Part shown: one piece after another, positions 28,660-36,922 of the stretch
How positions within the stretch are numbered: position 1 is the first letter of the stretch
Layout of the letters: each line of letters starts with the position of its first letter
Origin: a virus
DNA length: 39,892 nucleotides
Reading direction: 5' to 3' (one strand)
Virus record (IMG/VR): IMGVR_UViG_3300029787_000123
Span: 1 to 39,892 of that record
Notes under the pieces: generated by a model
Database searches by the model: none
The model's input: only the letters and a program-made list of their open reading frames with translations
What the model was told of the DNA's origin: nothing
Position numbers and translations under genes: made by a program

Positions 28660-30339
28660 CTCACAACTCTTCTGTCCAGTATCAGGATTTATAAAACAAG
28701 CTTCTGCTTTTAGGGTGTCTTCTTTTACTTCGTTTAAAATACCATATCTTTTTCCATCTGCACGGAAGGTAGTAATTCCTTTGCATCCTGTTTTCCAAGC
28801 ATCATAGTAAAGGGTTTTAAATTCATCGTAAGTTACATCAGAACCTACGTTACAAGTTTTAGAGACTGCACTATCTATGTACTTAGAAGTTAGAGATAAG
28901 ACTGACAAATGTTCTTTGGCAGAGATTTCATTTGCAGTCCTACCAATCACTCCTTTTGTATAGGCATAATCCTCCACCCTCTGTACCTGATGACCGTCAA
29001 ACTGTTGTATGGTTCTGTCGTAATAAAGAGAAAAGGGAGGTTCAATCCCTGAAGAAACATTGTCTGCAGTCAGGGAGATTGTCCCTGTAGGTGCAATAGA
29101 AGTTAGATGGGAATTTCTAATACCTTGTTCTTGTATTTTAATCTTTACCCAATCACTTAAAGTAGAAACAAAGTCTCCCTGCAGATATTGGTACTCATCA
29201 TAGAGAGGGAAAGAACCTTTCTCAGATGCCAAATCAGAGGAGGCAGCATAGGAATAGTCTCTAAGGGTTTTTAAAACTTCCTCAGTAAATTCCATAAACT
29301 CTGGAGAAGCATAAGGTTTCCCACACATCTCTGCAGCATTTGCCAAGCCTGTTATACCTAGCCCCATTCTCCTTTTGTTTTTGGCTTCCTGCTCTTGCTC
29401 TGGAAGTGGGTATATAGTTCTGTCAATGACATTATCCATAGCCCTGACAACGGTATAGATGTCACCAGTAAATCTTCCATAATCAAACTTATCTCCTGTA
29501 ACATACTTAGGTAGGTTAAACGAGCCTAAGAGACACGCACCAAAGGGAGGAAGGGGTTGTTCACCACAGGGATTGGTAGCCTCTATAGTTTCACAGTAGT
29601 AGAGGTTATTCTTCTTGTTGATGGTGTCAATGAATAGAACTCCAGGTTCTGCCCAATCCCATGTGCTCCTCATAATCATATCCCAAAGAGCAACAGGGTC
29701 TACCTCCTTGTAAGCCTTCCCCTCATACTTTAAAGGGAAAGGAATTTTCTTTTCTAGGCATTCCATAAACTCATCAGTCACCCCAACAGAGATGTTAAAA
29801 CCTGTGAGAGATGTACCATTATTTTTAGTAGTGATAAACTGCTCAATGTCTGGATGGTCTATCCTTAAAACCCCCATCTGTGCCCCTCTCCTGTGTCCAG
29901 AGGAGGCTATGGTTTGGCAGATAGCATCATAGATGTTCATAAATGACACTGCCCCTGAAGCTCTACTGTCTAGGGATTTAATACGGTCACCTCTAGGTCT
30001 TAATTTACTAAAGTCGTATCCTATCCCTCCACCTCTTCTCATGGTTTCTGCAGCTTGGGTAGCCCTCTTCATAATAGAGTCCATAGAGTCTTCTATCTGA
30101 CCAGAAACAAAACAGTTATAAGCAGTAGTTTGCCTTGCTGCCCCCATAGCATTCTGGACTCGTCCTGCAGGAAGAAACCTCATCCACCTTAAAGCATCTT
30201 TAAATTCTTCAAAGTGCGTTGGGGTATCTTTTAAAGCTCCTGCAATTCTCACTATTTTGCTATAGAAGTCTTCACCTGTCTGTCTGTATTTTTGTGCATC
30301 TATCTCTTCAGATATAGGTAAAGTCATACCATAGTTCAT
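28657..30339 (-). CDS. nrdJ: Ribonucleotide reductase, class II (B12-dependent) type
   Basis: Converts ribonucleotides to deoxyribonucleotides for phage DNA synthesis. It has FLPAGRVQNAMGAARQTTAYNC (Cys76 in YNCF), RRGGGIGYDFSKLRP (101-115), NPCGEQPLPP with the predicted radical Cys258 and Glu260, and the partner Cys269 in GACLLGS. C-terminal Cys548 and Cys559 can pass electrons to the active site. The GGGIGYDFS and SSGHRRGAQMGVL motifs and the absence of an NrdB-like gene indicate the adenosylcobalamin class. At 560 residues it is short. The start has AGGAG at 8 bases and overlaps the upstream stop as ATGA. Confidence 0.92.
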   Translation of the reverse strand: MNYGMTLPISEEIDAQKYRQTGEDFYSKIVRIAGALKDTPTHFEEFKDALRWMRFLPAGRVQNAMGAARQTTAYNCFVSGQIEDSMDSIMKRATQAAETMRRGGGIGYDFSKLRPRGDRIKSLDSRASGAVSFMNIYDAICQTIASSGHRRGAQMGVLRIDHPDIEQFITTKNNGTSLTGFNISVGVTDEFMECLEKKIPFPLKYEGKAYKEVDPVALWDMIMRSTWDWAEPGVLFIDTINKKNNLYYCETIEATNPCGEQPLPPFGACLLGSFNLPKYVTGDKFDYGRFTGDIYTVVRAMDNVIDRTIYPLPEQEQEAKNKRRMGLGITGLANAAEMCGKPYASPEFMEFTEEVLKTLRDYSYAASSDLASEKGSFPLYDEYQYLQGDFVSTLSDWVKIKIQEQGIRNSHLTSIAPTGTISLTADNVSSGIEPPFSLYYDRTIQQFDGHQVQRVEDYAYTKGVIGRTANEISAKEHLSVLSLTSKYIDSAVSKTCNVGSDVTYDEFKTLYYDAWKTGCKGITTFRADGKRYGILNEVKEDTLKAEACFINPDTGQKSCE

Positions 30340-30572
30340 AGGGAGTTCTCCTGTTCATACTTAATTAAAAAATCTAGGTACTGTCTTGCTTTCTTTAAGT
30401 CAGCTATACCGTTCTTGTCTCGCCATCTCATTATATACTTCACTACATTACCTTCACAAAAATCTAACTGGTTCTGCATAATAAAAGTGATGGGTTCTAT
30501 CTTCCATTTGTTGTAATGTTGAGGGTCAATCCCATCTACATAATCTGCTAACTCATCTTCTTTAATACTCAT
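30336..30572 (-). CDS. DUF3310 protein (T7 gp1.7-related domain), 78 aa
   Basis: It has PQHYNKWKIEPITFIMQNQL, then DFCEGNVVKYIMRWRDKNGI and DLKKARQYLDFLIKY, the hallmark of the DUF3310 domain found in T7 gp1.7, a nucleotide kinase. This is a stand-alone domain. A longer frame starts at 30584, but I choose ATG 30572: it overlaps the exonuclease stop as ATGA and has GGAG six bases upstream. Between exonuclease and ribonucleotide reductase, a nucleotide-metabolism role fits. Confidence 0.85.
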   Translation of the reverse strand: MSIKEDELADYVDGIDPQHYNKWKIEPITFIMQNQLDFCEGNVVKYIMRWRDKNGIADLKKARQYLDFLIKYEQENSL

Positions 30573-31294
30573 TTCGGACTCCATAATATTGGCTTCTTCT
30601 TCTTATCATCCCAATCACTAAATCGTAGTATTCTTGCTAGTCTTGCTTGAGTGATTGCATCTTCTTTTGTGTAACCTGCTTTTAAGTAAGCTTTAAGAAC
30701 TGCATCCCATGTAGGAGTCTTTAATATTTCTAAAGCTCTCTTATGTCCGACACCTTTAAGTCCACCATAACCATCAGTAGTATCTCCTACTAATGTCTGG
30801 TAAAGATGGTTGTAGTCTGCTTGGTCTTTTTTAATAATAAGTAACTCACCATTCCTCCATAATAATCCTGGGATAGTTAATAAATCCTTATCTTCAGATA
30901 CAACAATATTGTTTTCACCTACTAGGTTAGATGTGCTAAGTATTCCTAGTACATCATCAGCTTCTAAGCCTTTCCATTCAGCACTGTTGTAGTTACTCAT
31001 TAACCATTCTTTAATTGGCTTATAACAAACAGGCTTACGCTTTGATTTTCGGTTGTATTTATAATTAGGGTAGATGGTTTTTCTAAAGTTATCCTTGTGA
31101 CTAAAACAAAATACTAAGTCATCAACACCTGTCATCTCTTTGAGAGATTCAAGGTAATTTAGGATTAACTCTTTGGCTTCTTTAACGTCAGCCCATAAAG
31201 ACCATACGTCATCACCCCAATCTACTTCATGCTCAACTGTTACTGAGTATTGGTAGACCAGTATGTCAGCATCAATTAGTAGCTTCTGTGGCAT
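30569..31294 (-). CDS. 6: 5'-3' exonuclease (T7 gp6-like, FEN/PIN type)
   Basis: A 241-residue FEN-like nuclease (T7 gp6 has 300). LLIDADILVYQYS opens the fold (Asp7 and Asp9 region). YNRKSKRKP is the basic patch. GLEADDVLGIL and VSEDKDLLTIPGLLW hold the acidic metal ligands, and GDTTDGYGGLKGVGHKRA is the helix-hairpin-helix-like DNA motif. It removes RNA primers and degrades host DNA. GGAGGA lies four bases before the ATG. Confidence 0.92.
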   Translation of the reverse strand: MPQKLLIDADILVYQYSVTVEHEVDWGDDVWSLWADVKEAKELILNYLESLKEMTGVDDLVFCFSHKDNFRKTIYPNYKYNRKSKRKPVCYKPIKEWLMSNYNSAEWKGLEADDVLGILSTSNLVGENNIVVSEDKDLLTIPGLLWRNGELLIIKKDQADYNHLYQTLVGDTTDGYGGLKGVGHKRALEILKTPTWDAVLKAYLKAGYTKEDAITQARLARILRFSDWDDKKKKPILWSPK

Positions 31295-31811
31295 TAGTTC
31301 CTCCAGTGGATAGTTGTTTATATAATTTTAGAGTGTCAGTTGAGAACAACTTAGACAGATTAACTAGGTACATCTTAGATGCGTAGTTGTCTCCACCATT
31401 CACAACTCTATGCTTGTCCAGTTTACTTACAATTTTCTTTAAGTTCTTTGTAGAGAAAACTAGGGTACAGTAAACATCATCATCTACTGCTAAGTTATGA
31501 AACCAATAGTCTGCTTCAGTGGCATTAATCCCTGAAGGTTTTCCATAGCTTTCAAATTCTATTGCGATGTTTCCTGTCTTAGTCCACATCCCTCGTTCAG
31601 TCTTCACTTCAATCTTCTTGTCCTGAAGCATCTCTGCAATCCTATCTTCATGCAACTGACCGTAAGCTAAATCTAAATCAAACTTCTTCCTATTCTTCTT
31701 AGTGGGTTTCAGCCCAGTTTCTTCCGATTGTGTACTCTCCAGTGAGTTCACATCGTATTCTGAAGAAATCTCCTGCCCTACCGATACTTTTAACTGCGAG
31801 TTCTCCGACAT
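31272..31811 (-). CDS. Putative PD-(D/E)XK-like nuclease, 179 aa
   Basis: The core runs LAYGQLHEDRIAEMLQDKKI, then EVKTERGMWTKTGNIAIEFE, KPSGINATEADYWFHN and YCTLVF. An early Glu, an E-x-K pair in IEVKTE and a GN.aiE strand resemble PD-(D/E)XK enzymes such as resolvases, but I cannot assign a family with certainty. The N-terminal 38 residues are Ser- and Glu-rich and are encoded over the last 113 bases of DNA polymerase. It lies between the polymerase and exonuclease, so a recombination or repair function is likely. Confidence 0.65.
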   Translation of the reverse strand: MSENSQLKVSVGQEISSEYDVNSLESTQSEETGLKPTKKNRKKFDLDLAYGQLHEDRIAEMLQDKKIEVKTERGMWTKTGNIAIEFESYGKPSGINATEADYWFHNLAVDDDVYCTLVFSTKNLKKIVSKLDKHRVVNGGDNYASKMYLVNLSKLFSTDTLKLYKQLSTGGTNATEATN

Positions 31812-33468
31812 CCTTTGCCATACCTTCCTTTACTTCTAGTTGAATTTCATCATGCACCCAAGCTACTAGGGAACAATGCTCATGTAGATTGGTTTCATGT
31901 AAAGCTTTGTCAAACTCTCTTATCCATTGCTTACATATCAACGCACCTGCTGATTGAAGAAGGGTATTCAAGGCTGCATATTCTGCCCTGACCCTCACTC
32001 TTCTTCCATCAAGTCCAATCAAATGTCCTTTCTTTGATGCTTCTTGGACTCTCTTAATTAAGGTATCTAAAGCAGGGAGGGATTTTAGAAATCTCTTTTT
32101 TAAGATTGCCCCTTCCTTTGCACCTTTGCCAATAATACTACCTATCTTATCTACACCTGCTCCGTAGAGAAAACCGTAGATAAATGTCTTAGCCTGAGAA
32201 CGACTTGGGAGGTCTGCAGCTTTCTGATTTGCACTATGGACATCACCATTCACAACTGTTTCTGCATACGTTCCTCCGTCATATCTAGCCATGTAGTGTG
32301 CTAGACATCTCAACTCCAGACCAGATACATCAACCCCTACAAGTTTGTTTCCTTCTGAGACTGTAAAAAGTTCTCTACATTCTTTTCCGTAGGGAACTCC
32401 AACTGCAGGTACTTGTGCCACATTAGGAAAGGAATGAGTAGCTCTGCCAGTAACAGCACCATTAGTATTAACACTTCCATGTATACGTCCCTTTTTTTCT
32501 ACCTTTAACCAAGCTTGGTTGCCATCTCCTAGCTGACCAAGACGTTTAATCAAGGTATAGTATTCCACCAAGAGTTTAGCTTCAGGGTAGTCCAACTTAC
32601 TGAGGACTGCCTCATCCACCTTTGGCTTACCATCGTTAGTAAAGTTTTCTGGTTTCCACCCTCTAATAGTTTCTAGTCTGTTTGCAACATGGTCACGACT
32701 AGCAGGGTTAAATTCAATTAACTTCACCTTGAAGGTAGGAACATCTTTCTTATACCCAAACTTCTTGGAGTTTACTTTAGGAGTGAACGGAGTCTTGACT
32801 TCCCAATCTGGAAAGACTGCTCTGAGTTCTCCTTCAAGCTCCAGTTTTCTTGCTGAAAGCTTCGCATATAATTGACCTGCACTCTTTTTGTCAAAGGCAA
32901 ATCCATTAACTTCCTGTTGGTATATAATTTGGGCAAGGTCATGCTCCAACTCCATAGCTTGTTCAGAGTATTTCTTGGCAACAACTTTCTGCCAAAGAGT
33001 GTTAGTAACTTCACAATCCTGAAAGCAATACTTCATCATCTCATCAGAGTATTCCTCCCAACCTGCATCATAGTCATCCTTGTAGTTTCCTATTCGGTAA
33101 CCCCATGCTTTGAGACTGTGTGAGCCTATGAGCTTGGTAGGAAAATCTTTAATTTTACCCTTCTTTATATCCAAGAAATCACGTTGTTTGATGTCTGCAT
33201 TTATTAAACGAGAGCAAACAAGTGTATCTCTTATCAATCCTTTAGGTTCAAACTTCCCCAACTTCTGTAAGACAGGGATGTCATACTTAATGATGTTGTG
33301 ACCAACAATCAGTTCAGCTTCCTCAAGTTTAGGTACTCCTTCAGACCAGATACCATTACCTGTGTATCCAGTTATCTCTCCAGTATCTATATTCTTGAGG
33401 ACTAAACAGTGAACGGTGGTCACCTCATCCATAAGTCCATTGGTTTCTATGTCGAAGACATATCGCAT
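31699..33468 (-). CDS. 5: DNA polymerase, family A (T7 gp5-like)
   Basis: Replicative polymerase with 3'-5' proofreading. Exonuclease residues: Asp6 and Glu8 (FDIETNG), Asp63, Asp151. Polymerase motifs: A with Asp380 (GVDVSGLELRCLAHYMAR), B with Lys427 and Tyr431 (QAKTFIYGFLYGAG), C with His539-Asp540-Glu541. It follows T7 gp5 closely but has 589 residues against 704. The thumb insertion that binds host thioredoxin in T7 is almost absent: only about 25 residues lie between PDWEVKT (220-226) and FNPASRDH (253-260). Another T7 insertion before GLDGR (486-490) is also missing. It overlaps both neighbours. Confidence 0.97.
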   Translation of the reverse strand: MRYVFDIETNGLMDEVTTVHCLVLKNIDTGEITGYTGNGIWSEGVPKLEEAELIVGHNIIKYDIPVLQKLGKFEPKGLIRDTLVCSRLINADIKQRDFLDIKKGKIKDFPTKLIGSHSLKAWGYRIGNYKDDYDAGWEEYSDEMMKYCFQDCEVTNTLWQKVVAKKYSEQAMELEHDLAQIIYQQEVNGFAFDKKSAGQLYAKLSARKLELEGELRAVFPDWEVKTPFTPKVNSKKFGYKKDVPTFKVKLIEFNPASRDHVANRLETIRGWKPENFTNDGKPKVDEAVLSKLDYPEAKLLVEYYTLIKRLGQLGDGNQAWLKVEKKGRIHGSVNTNGAVTGRATHSFPNVAQVPAVGVPYGKECRELFTVSEGNKLVGVDVSGLELRCLAHYMARYDGGTYAETVVNGDVHSANQKAADLPSRSQAKTFIYGFLYGAGVDKIGSIIGKGAKEGAILKKRFLKSLPALDTLIKRVQEASKKGHLIGLDGRRVRVRAEYAALNTLLQSAGALICKQWIREFDKALHETNLHEHCSLVAWVHDEIQLEVKEGMAKDVGELAVKSIGRAGDFFRIRCELTGEYTIGRNWAETH

Positions 33469-33875
33469 ACTAAATCCGTTAAATCTGGTTTCTGATAATT
33501 CTTACCCTTCATCACTTTTCCTTTGTCATCTTTGACAGGCTTGCCCTTTACTAACTTACTCATGTTAGAGGCATGAACACGATTAAAGGCAGGTTCTATG
33601 GCTAATCCAAAAGTTACTGCAAAGCCTGAGAGGACATACTGAAGGTCACAAAGTTCTTTAAGGATTTGTGTCTTAGTAACAAAAGAAACTGAACCTTTGT
33701 TAGTGCATTCCTCTATAGCAATCCGAACTTCATCTTCCACTTCCTTAAACTCTTCCTTCAGTAGTGCCATTCGCAACCTTAGAAGGTCTGCTGAATAGTC
33801 AACATTGATGTCCTGTCCCATAGCTCTTTGAAACTCACACACCTTGTCTTCGTTTGTCTTGTACTTCATATGCAT
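33447..33875 (-). CDS. MazG / PRA-PH-like nucleotide pyrophosphohydrolase
   Basis: A 142-residue all-alpha NTP-PPase-like protein. EExxE at 41-45 (LLKEEFKEVEDEV) and ExxD at 74-77 (ILKELCDLQYVLSG) are the metal-binding motifs. The tail NRVHASNMSKLVKGKPVKDD with GKNYQKPDL is typical of phage and bacterial phosphoribosyl-ATP pyrophosphohydrolase-like members. It may hydrolyse unwanted nucleotides or alarmones during DNA synthesis. The start overlaps the helicase stop (TAATG); a second ATG two codons on is also possible. Confidence 0.85.
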   Translation of the reverse strand: MHMKYKTNEDKVCEFQRAMGQDINVDYSADLLRLRMALLKEEFKEVEDEVRIAIEECTNKGSVSFVTKTQILKELCDLQYVLSGFAVTFGLAIEPAFNRVHASNMSKLVKGKPVKDDKGKVMKGKNYQKPDLTDLVCDMSST

Positions 33876-35509
33876 TAAAACTCCTCTACTTTCTCTTCAT
33901 TGAAATCTGGATTACACTCATGCAAACGTCCTGTGAGTGGATTGTAATTAACATGACAACACACACCTGTCTCACCACTAAATCTATTCTTTAGTATTCT
34001 AACCTGTGTCTTGTTGGCATCCTCTCCTTGTTGGTTTCTCTCTAAGCCAATCACCATGTCACTTAATTGTGCGATAGCATGACTTCCTCTAAGCTGAGAA
34101 AGGGAAGTGACTGCTCCCTCCTCATGTCCTTTATTACCTTCAGGACGTTTGAGGTGAGATACTAATATCAACCCTACACCTGTCTCCTGAACAAGAGTTC
34201 TAAGCATGGTCATGGCATTATCTATTAGTCTTCTTTCGTCACCATCCCCAAGACCAGAAACCACAATAGAGATATGGTCAAGAATAATCCAAGAACACTC
34301 TTCTCCTTGGGCGAGATAACGTATTCTGCTAAGAAGGTTTTCGATAGAAGTGCTGCCATAAGAATCGTAGAAAAATACCCTACCCATGCCGATGCAGCTA
34401 TTATAAGCATCCAGTAACGCAGACTCTTCCACAGAAACACTACCAAGATGTAAAGGTCTATCCATATGTAGTCCCATAAGTCCAAGAGCAGTCCTCTTAA
34501 CTGTCTCTTCCAACATGATAAATCCAACTCTCTCTCCTTGCTTGATTAGGTTAAAACCAATCTCACGAACAAAGGCAGATTTACCTATGCCTGAACCTGC
34601 AGTAATCGTTGTAAGCTCTGACTTCCTCAGACCATGAGTCTTCTCGTTAAGTCCCACATAAGGATAATCAACACTGTGAACTAACTCCTGATTTGAGATG
34701 GTATGCCAAAGGTCTTCACCATTAACAATGCCATCTGGACGGTAGGTCTTAGCTTCCCATATCGAACTTATAAGTTCTGATATTCTTCCTTGCTGAACCA
34801 TCTCATTAGCATCTTTGAGAGGTAGTCTAGCAATCTTTGCTTTACCAGTGCTCAATACAGAAGCACAGGATTGGGCTGCTTTTTGACCTGCATCATCCAT
34901 GTCGAACATGAGTACAACAGTTTCAAACTTCTCCAACCACTCCAGAGATTTCTGGATGTCTCGCTTTGCTCCTTGTGCTCCGTTCCTTACCGACACACAA
35001 GCCCATTTATTTTGTTGAGCCATGCTGACAGAGAGACAATCTATCTCACCCTCAGTGACCACTACCATCTTTCCACCATCTCTCCATAACCACTCACCAT
35101 AGAGTCCTGTAGGCTCTCCTATCCATTGGAAAGTCTTATCAGGCATCCTAATTTTTTGGGCTAAAACTTTTTGGTTATGATAGTAGTTTGCTATATGGCA
35201 CTTCTTTCCATTGTGTTCGCCAATTCGGTAATCAAACTTCTGGCAGGTTTCCAAGTTGATACCTCTTTTCGCCAAAAGTTTGACTTCCCCTTTCTTGAAT
35301 ACAGTTTCTTGCTCTTTACCACCTTTTGACGGTACTGAGTCAAACTTCTCGCCATTGGGTTGCGTACTTTCCATTCCTTCTTCTTTCTCATAATAACCAC
35401 ATCCAAAACAAAAACCGTGTCCATCAGAGTACCTTCCAAGATTATCTCTTGAACCACACTTAGGACACGGTTCGTGACGGACACAAACAGAATCACTTTC
35501 TGCTTGCAT
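33875..35509 (-). CDS. 4: DNA primase-helicase (T7 gp4-like)
   Basis: A bifunctional 544-residue protein (T7 gp4A has 566). Zinc finger Cys15, Cys18, Cys34, Cys37. TOPRIM primase core with Glu153 (VVVTEGEIDCLS) and MFDMDDAG (201-208). RecA-like helicase with Walker A AGSGIGKS (304-311), Walker B WIILDHISIV and a LSQLRGSHAIAQLSDMVIGL arginine/Q-loop region. The acidic end EEKVEEF with terminal Phe resembles the T7 tail that contacts polymerase. The start is fixed by AGGAG six bases upstream and overlaps the amidase stop by 17 bases. Confidence 0.97.
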   Translation of the reverse strand: MQAESDSVCVRHEPCPKCGSRDNLGRYSDGHGFCFGCGYYEKEEGMESTQPNGEKFDSVPSKGGKEQETVFKKGEVKLLAKRGINLETCQKFDYRIGEHNGKKCHIANYYHNQKVLAQKIRMPDKTFQWIGEPTGLYGEWLWRDGGKMVVVTEGEIDCLSVSMAQQNKWACVSVRNGAQGAKRDIQKSLEWLEKFETVVLMFDMDDAGQKAAQSCASVLSTGKAKIARLPLKDANEMVQQGRISELISSIWEAKTYRPDGIVNGEDLWHTISNQELVHSVDYPYVGLNEKTHGLRKSELTTITAGSGIGKSAFVREIGFNLIKQGERVGFIMLEETVKRTALGLMGLHMDRPLHLGSVSVEESALLDAYNSCIGMGRVFFYDSYGSTSIENLLSRIRYLAQGEECSWIILDHISIVVSGLGDGDERRLIDNAMTMLRTLVQETGVGLILVSHLKRPEGNKGHEEGAVTSLSQLRGSHAIAQLSDMVIGLERNQQGEDANKTQVRILKNRFSGETGVCCHVNYNPLTGRLHECNPDFNEEKVEEF

Positions 35510-35912
35510 TCCATTCTCCTACGTTAAATGAAGGACACGCTTTTGATGAAACATCATTGTGTCCAATTACTTCAAGACCAGAATATTTTTCTTCAAGCAT
35601 ATCGACAGTAGTTTCTAATGTAATCCACTGCTCGTCTGTAAAGTTGTCTTCAGGTTTCATGTTTTCATCAACTCCACCAACCATACAAATTCCTACTGAG
35701 TTTGCATTGTTGCCTTTAGCATGAGCACCAACATCTTCAATGTCTCTGCCATCCTCAAGTTGACCATTTCTCCTGATGACGTAGTGATAACCAATCTTTA
35801 GCCATCCCTTTTCTCTATGCCATCTGTCTATATCTGATGCACCTATATCCATAGTTGGCTTAGTTGCCGAACAATGAATAATTATCTTTTCTGTTCTATT
35901 TCTTTTTGCCAT
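35493..35912 (-). CDS. 3.5: N-acetylmuramoyl-L-alanine amidase (T7 lysozyme, gp3.5-like)
   Basis: A zinc amidase that cuts the peptide cross-bridge of murein. In T7 it also binds and damps RNA polymerase. Zn ligands His13, His118 and Cys126, with Tyr42 and Lys124, match T7 His17, His122, Cys130, Tyr46 and Lys128 with a constant offset of four. 139 residues against 151 in T7. The frame is open further upstream, but the family begins at ATG 35912, which overlaps the endonuclease stop by 17 bases. There is no signal peptide, so it needs the holin. Confidence 0.96.
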   Translation of the reverse strand: MAKRNRTEKIIIHCSATKPTMDIGASDIDRWHREKGWLKIGYHYVIRRNGQLEDGRDIEDVGAHAKGNNANSVGICMVGGVDENMKPEDNFTDEQWITLETTVDMLEEKYSGLEVIGHNDVSSKACPSFNVGEWNASRK

Positions 35913-36330
35913 TAAATAATTTTTTGACTGCCTCCATCTGTTTGGGTTTGGGTTGTTCATAAATCCAGTTGGTAGGGATGCTTTTATCTGCATAGTTAAA
36001 TCCAAATCTTTCACACCACATTCCATAAGTTGTACTGGATTTCTTGCCAATCTTTGTTCTCGAATTACTGAAAACAAATCTTATGTCTAAGTGTGGGTTT
36101 TGTTCCTTAATAAGCTTATGTTTTGACCTGTCACTACTCAGGAACTGTCCTTTAGTTTCTACAATCACACCATTAGGTAAAACAAAGTCTGGTTTGTATT
36201 TACTTGGTGGCTTCCTGTATATAACCCAACCTGAAGGTTCGTATGAAAACTTAACTCCAAGTTGGGTTAACTCGTTTGCAACTTTTACTTCAAGACCACT
36301 TCGATACTCTCTCTTAGAAGTCTTCTTCAT
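35896..36330 (-). CDS. 3: Endonuclease I, Holliday junction resolvase (T7 gp3-like)
   Basis: A 144-residue enzyme (T7 gp3 has 149). It resolves branched DNA and breaks host DNA. Catalytic residues Glu14 (RSGLEVKV), Asp48 (YKPDFVLPNG), Glu58 and Lys60 (VIVETKG) correspond to T7 Glu20, Asp55, Glu65 and Lys67. The frame is open upstream to 36420, but ATG 36330 gives the family start MKKTSKREYRSGLE and overlaps the SSB stop by 17 bases. Confidence 0.95.
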   Translation of the reverse strand: MKKTSKREYRSGLEVKVANELTQLGVKFSYEPSGWVIYRKPPSKYKPDFVLPNGVIVETKGQFLSSDRSKHKLIKEQNPHLDIRFVFSNSRTKIGKKSSTTYGMWCERFGFNYADKSIPTNWIYEQPKPKQMEAVKKLFNGKKK

Positions 36331-36922
36331 TGTCGCTAAATTCAGTAGCAGTAGGAGCTTCATCCGTAGCCTCATAACCTGACGTAGATTCAAAGCCATA
36401 AGATGTTGCGTTAGAAGCATCAGCTTTAATTAGGTCAATGATTTGTACTGCTTTTAATCTGAGAGACACACCTGCTCCTACTGCAGAAACAAAGTAAGGA
36501 ATTAAGTCAGCAGAAACACGGAGGATTGACCCTCCCCAAATGCTTTCCACTTCTTGTAGGTAGTTACCTTTAGCATCAAATAGTTTTGGCTTCATGGTAA
36601 CTGTCCTACCATCCTTAGTAGTTAGTTGTGCCTTGTTCTTAAACTTAAAAACACAACGTCCAGTTAAGTTTCCGTTTTCGTCAGTTTCTTCTTCGTAAGG
36701 TAACTGAGCCTCTCTTAATTTTTTACCTTGAGGAGCAAGTGCTCTAGCTTTTTCTAAAGCTTCCTCAATCTTACTAATAATAGGTGTAGCATCATCTTTT
36801 TCTAAAGAGAGGTTCACCTTGTATTCACCTTGTGGGTTGAACTTTGTGTTAGGCTCTGTCAAGTAAGGAAATATTGCTCTACCTGACGGAGTAACGATAT
36901 TTATAAAATCTCTATTCGCCAT
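36314..36922 (-). CDS. 2.5: ssDNA-binding protein (T7 gp2.5-like)
   Basis: A 202-residue OB-fold protein (T7 gp2.5 has 232). It has TPSGRAIFPYLTEPNTKFNP, then GEYKVNLSLEKDD, a KPKLFDAKG strand and ILRVSADLIPYFVSAVGAGV. It ends in the acidic tail TEFSDNEEDF with terminal Phe, as in T7, which contacts polymerase and helicase. It is the first large gene after the replication-block promoter. Confidence 0.93.
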   Translation of the reverse strand: MANRDFINIVTPSGRAIFPYLTEPNTKFNPQGEYKVNLSLEKDDATPIISKIEEALEKARALAPQGKKLREAQLPYEEETDENGNLTGRCVFKFKNKAQLTTKDGRTVTMKPKLFDAKGNYLQEVESIWGGSILRVSADLIPYFVSAVGAGVSLRLKAVQIIDLIKADASNATSYGFESTSGYEATDEAPTATEFSDNEEDF

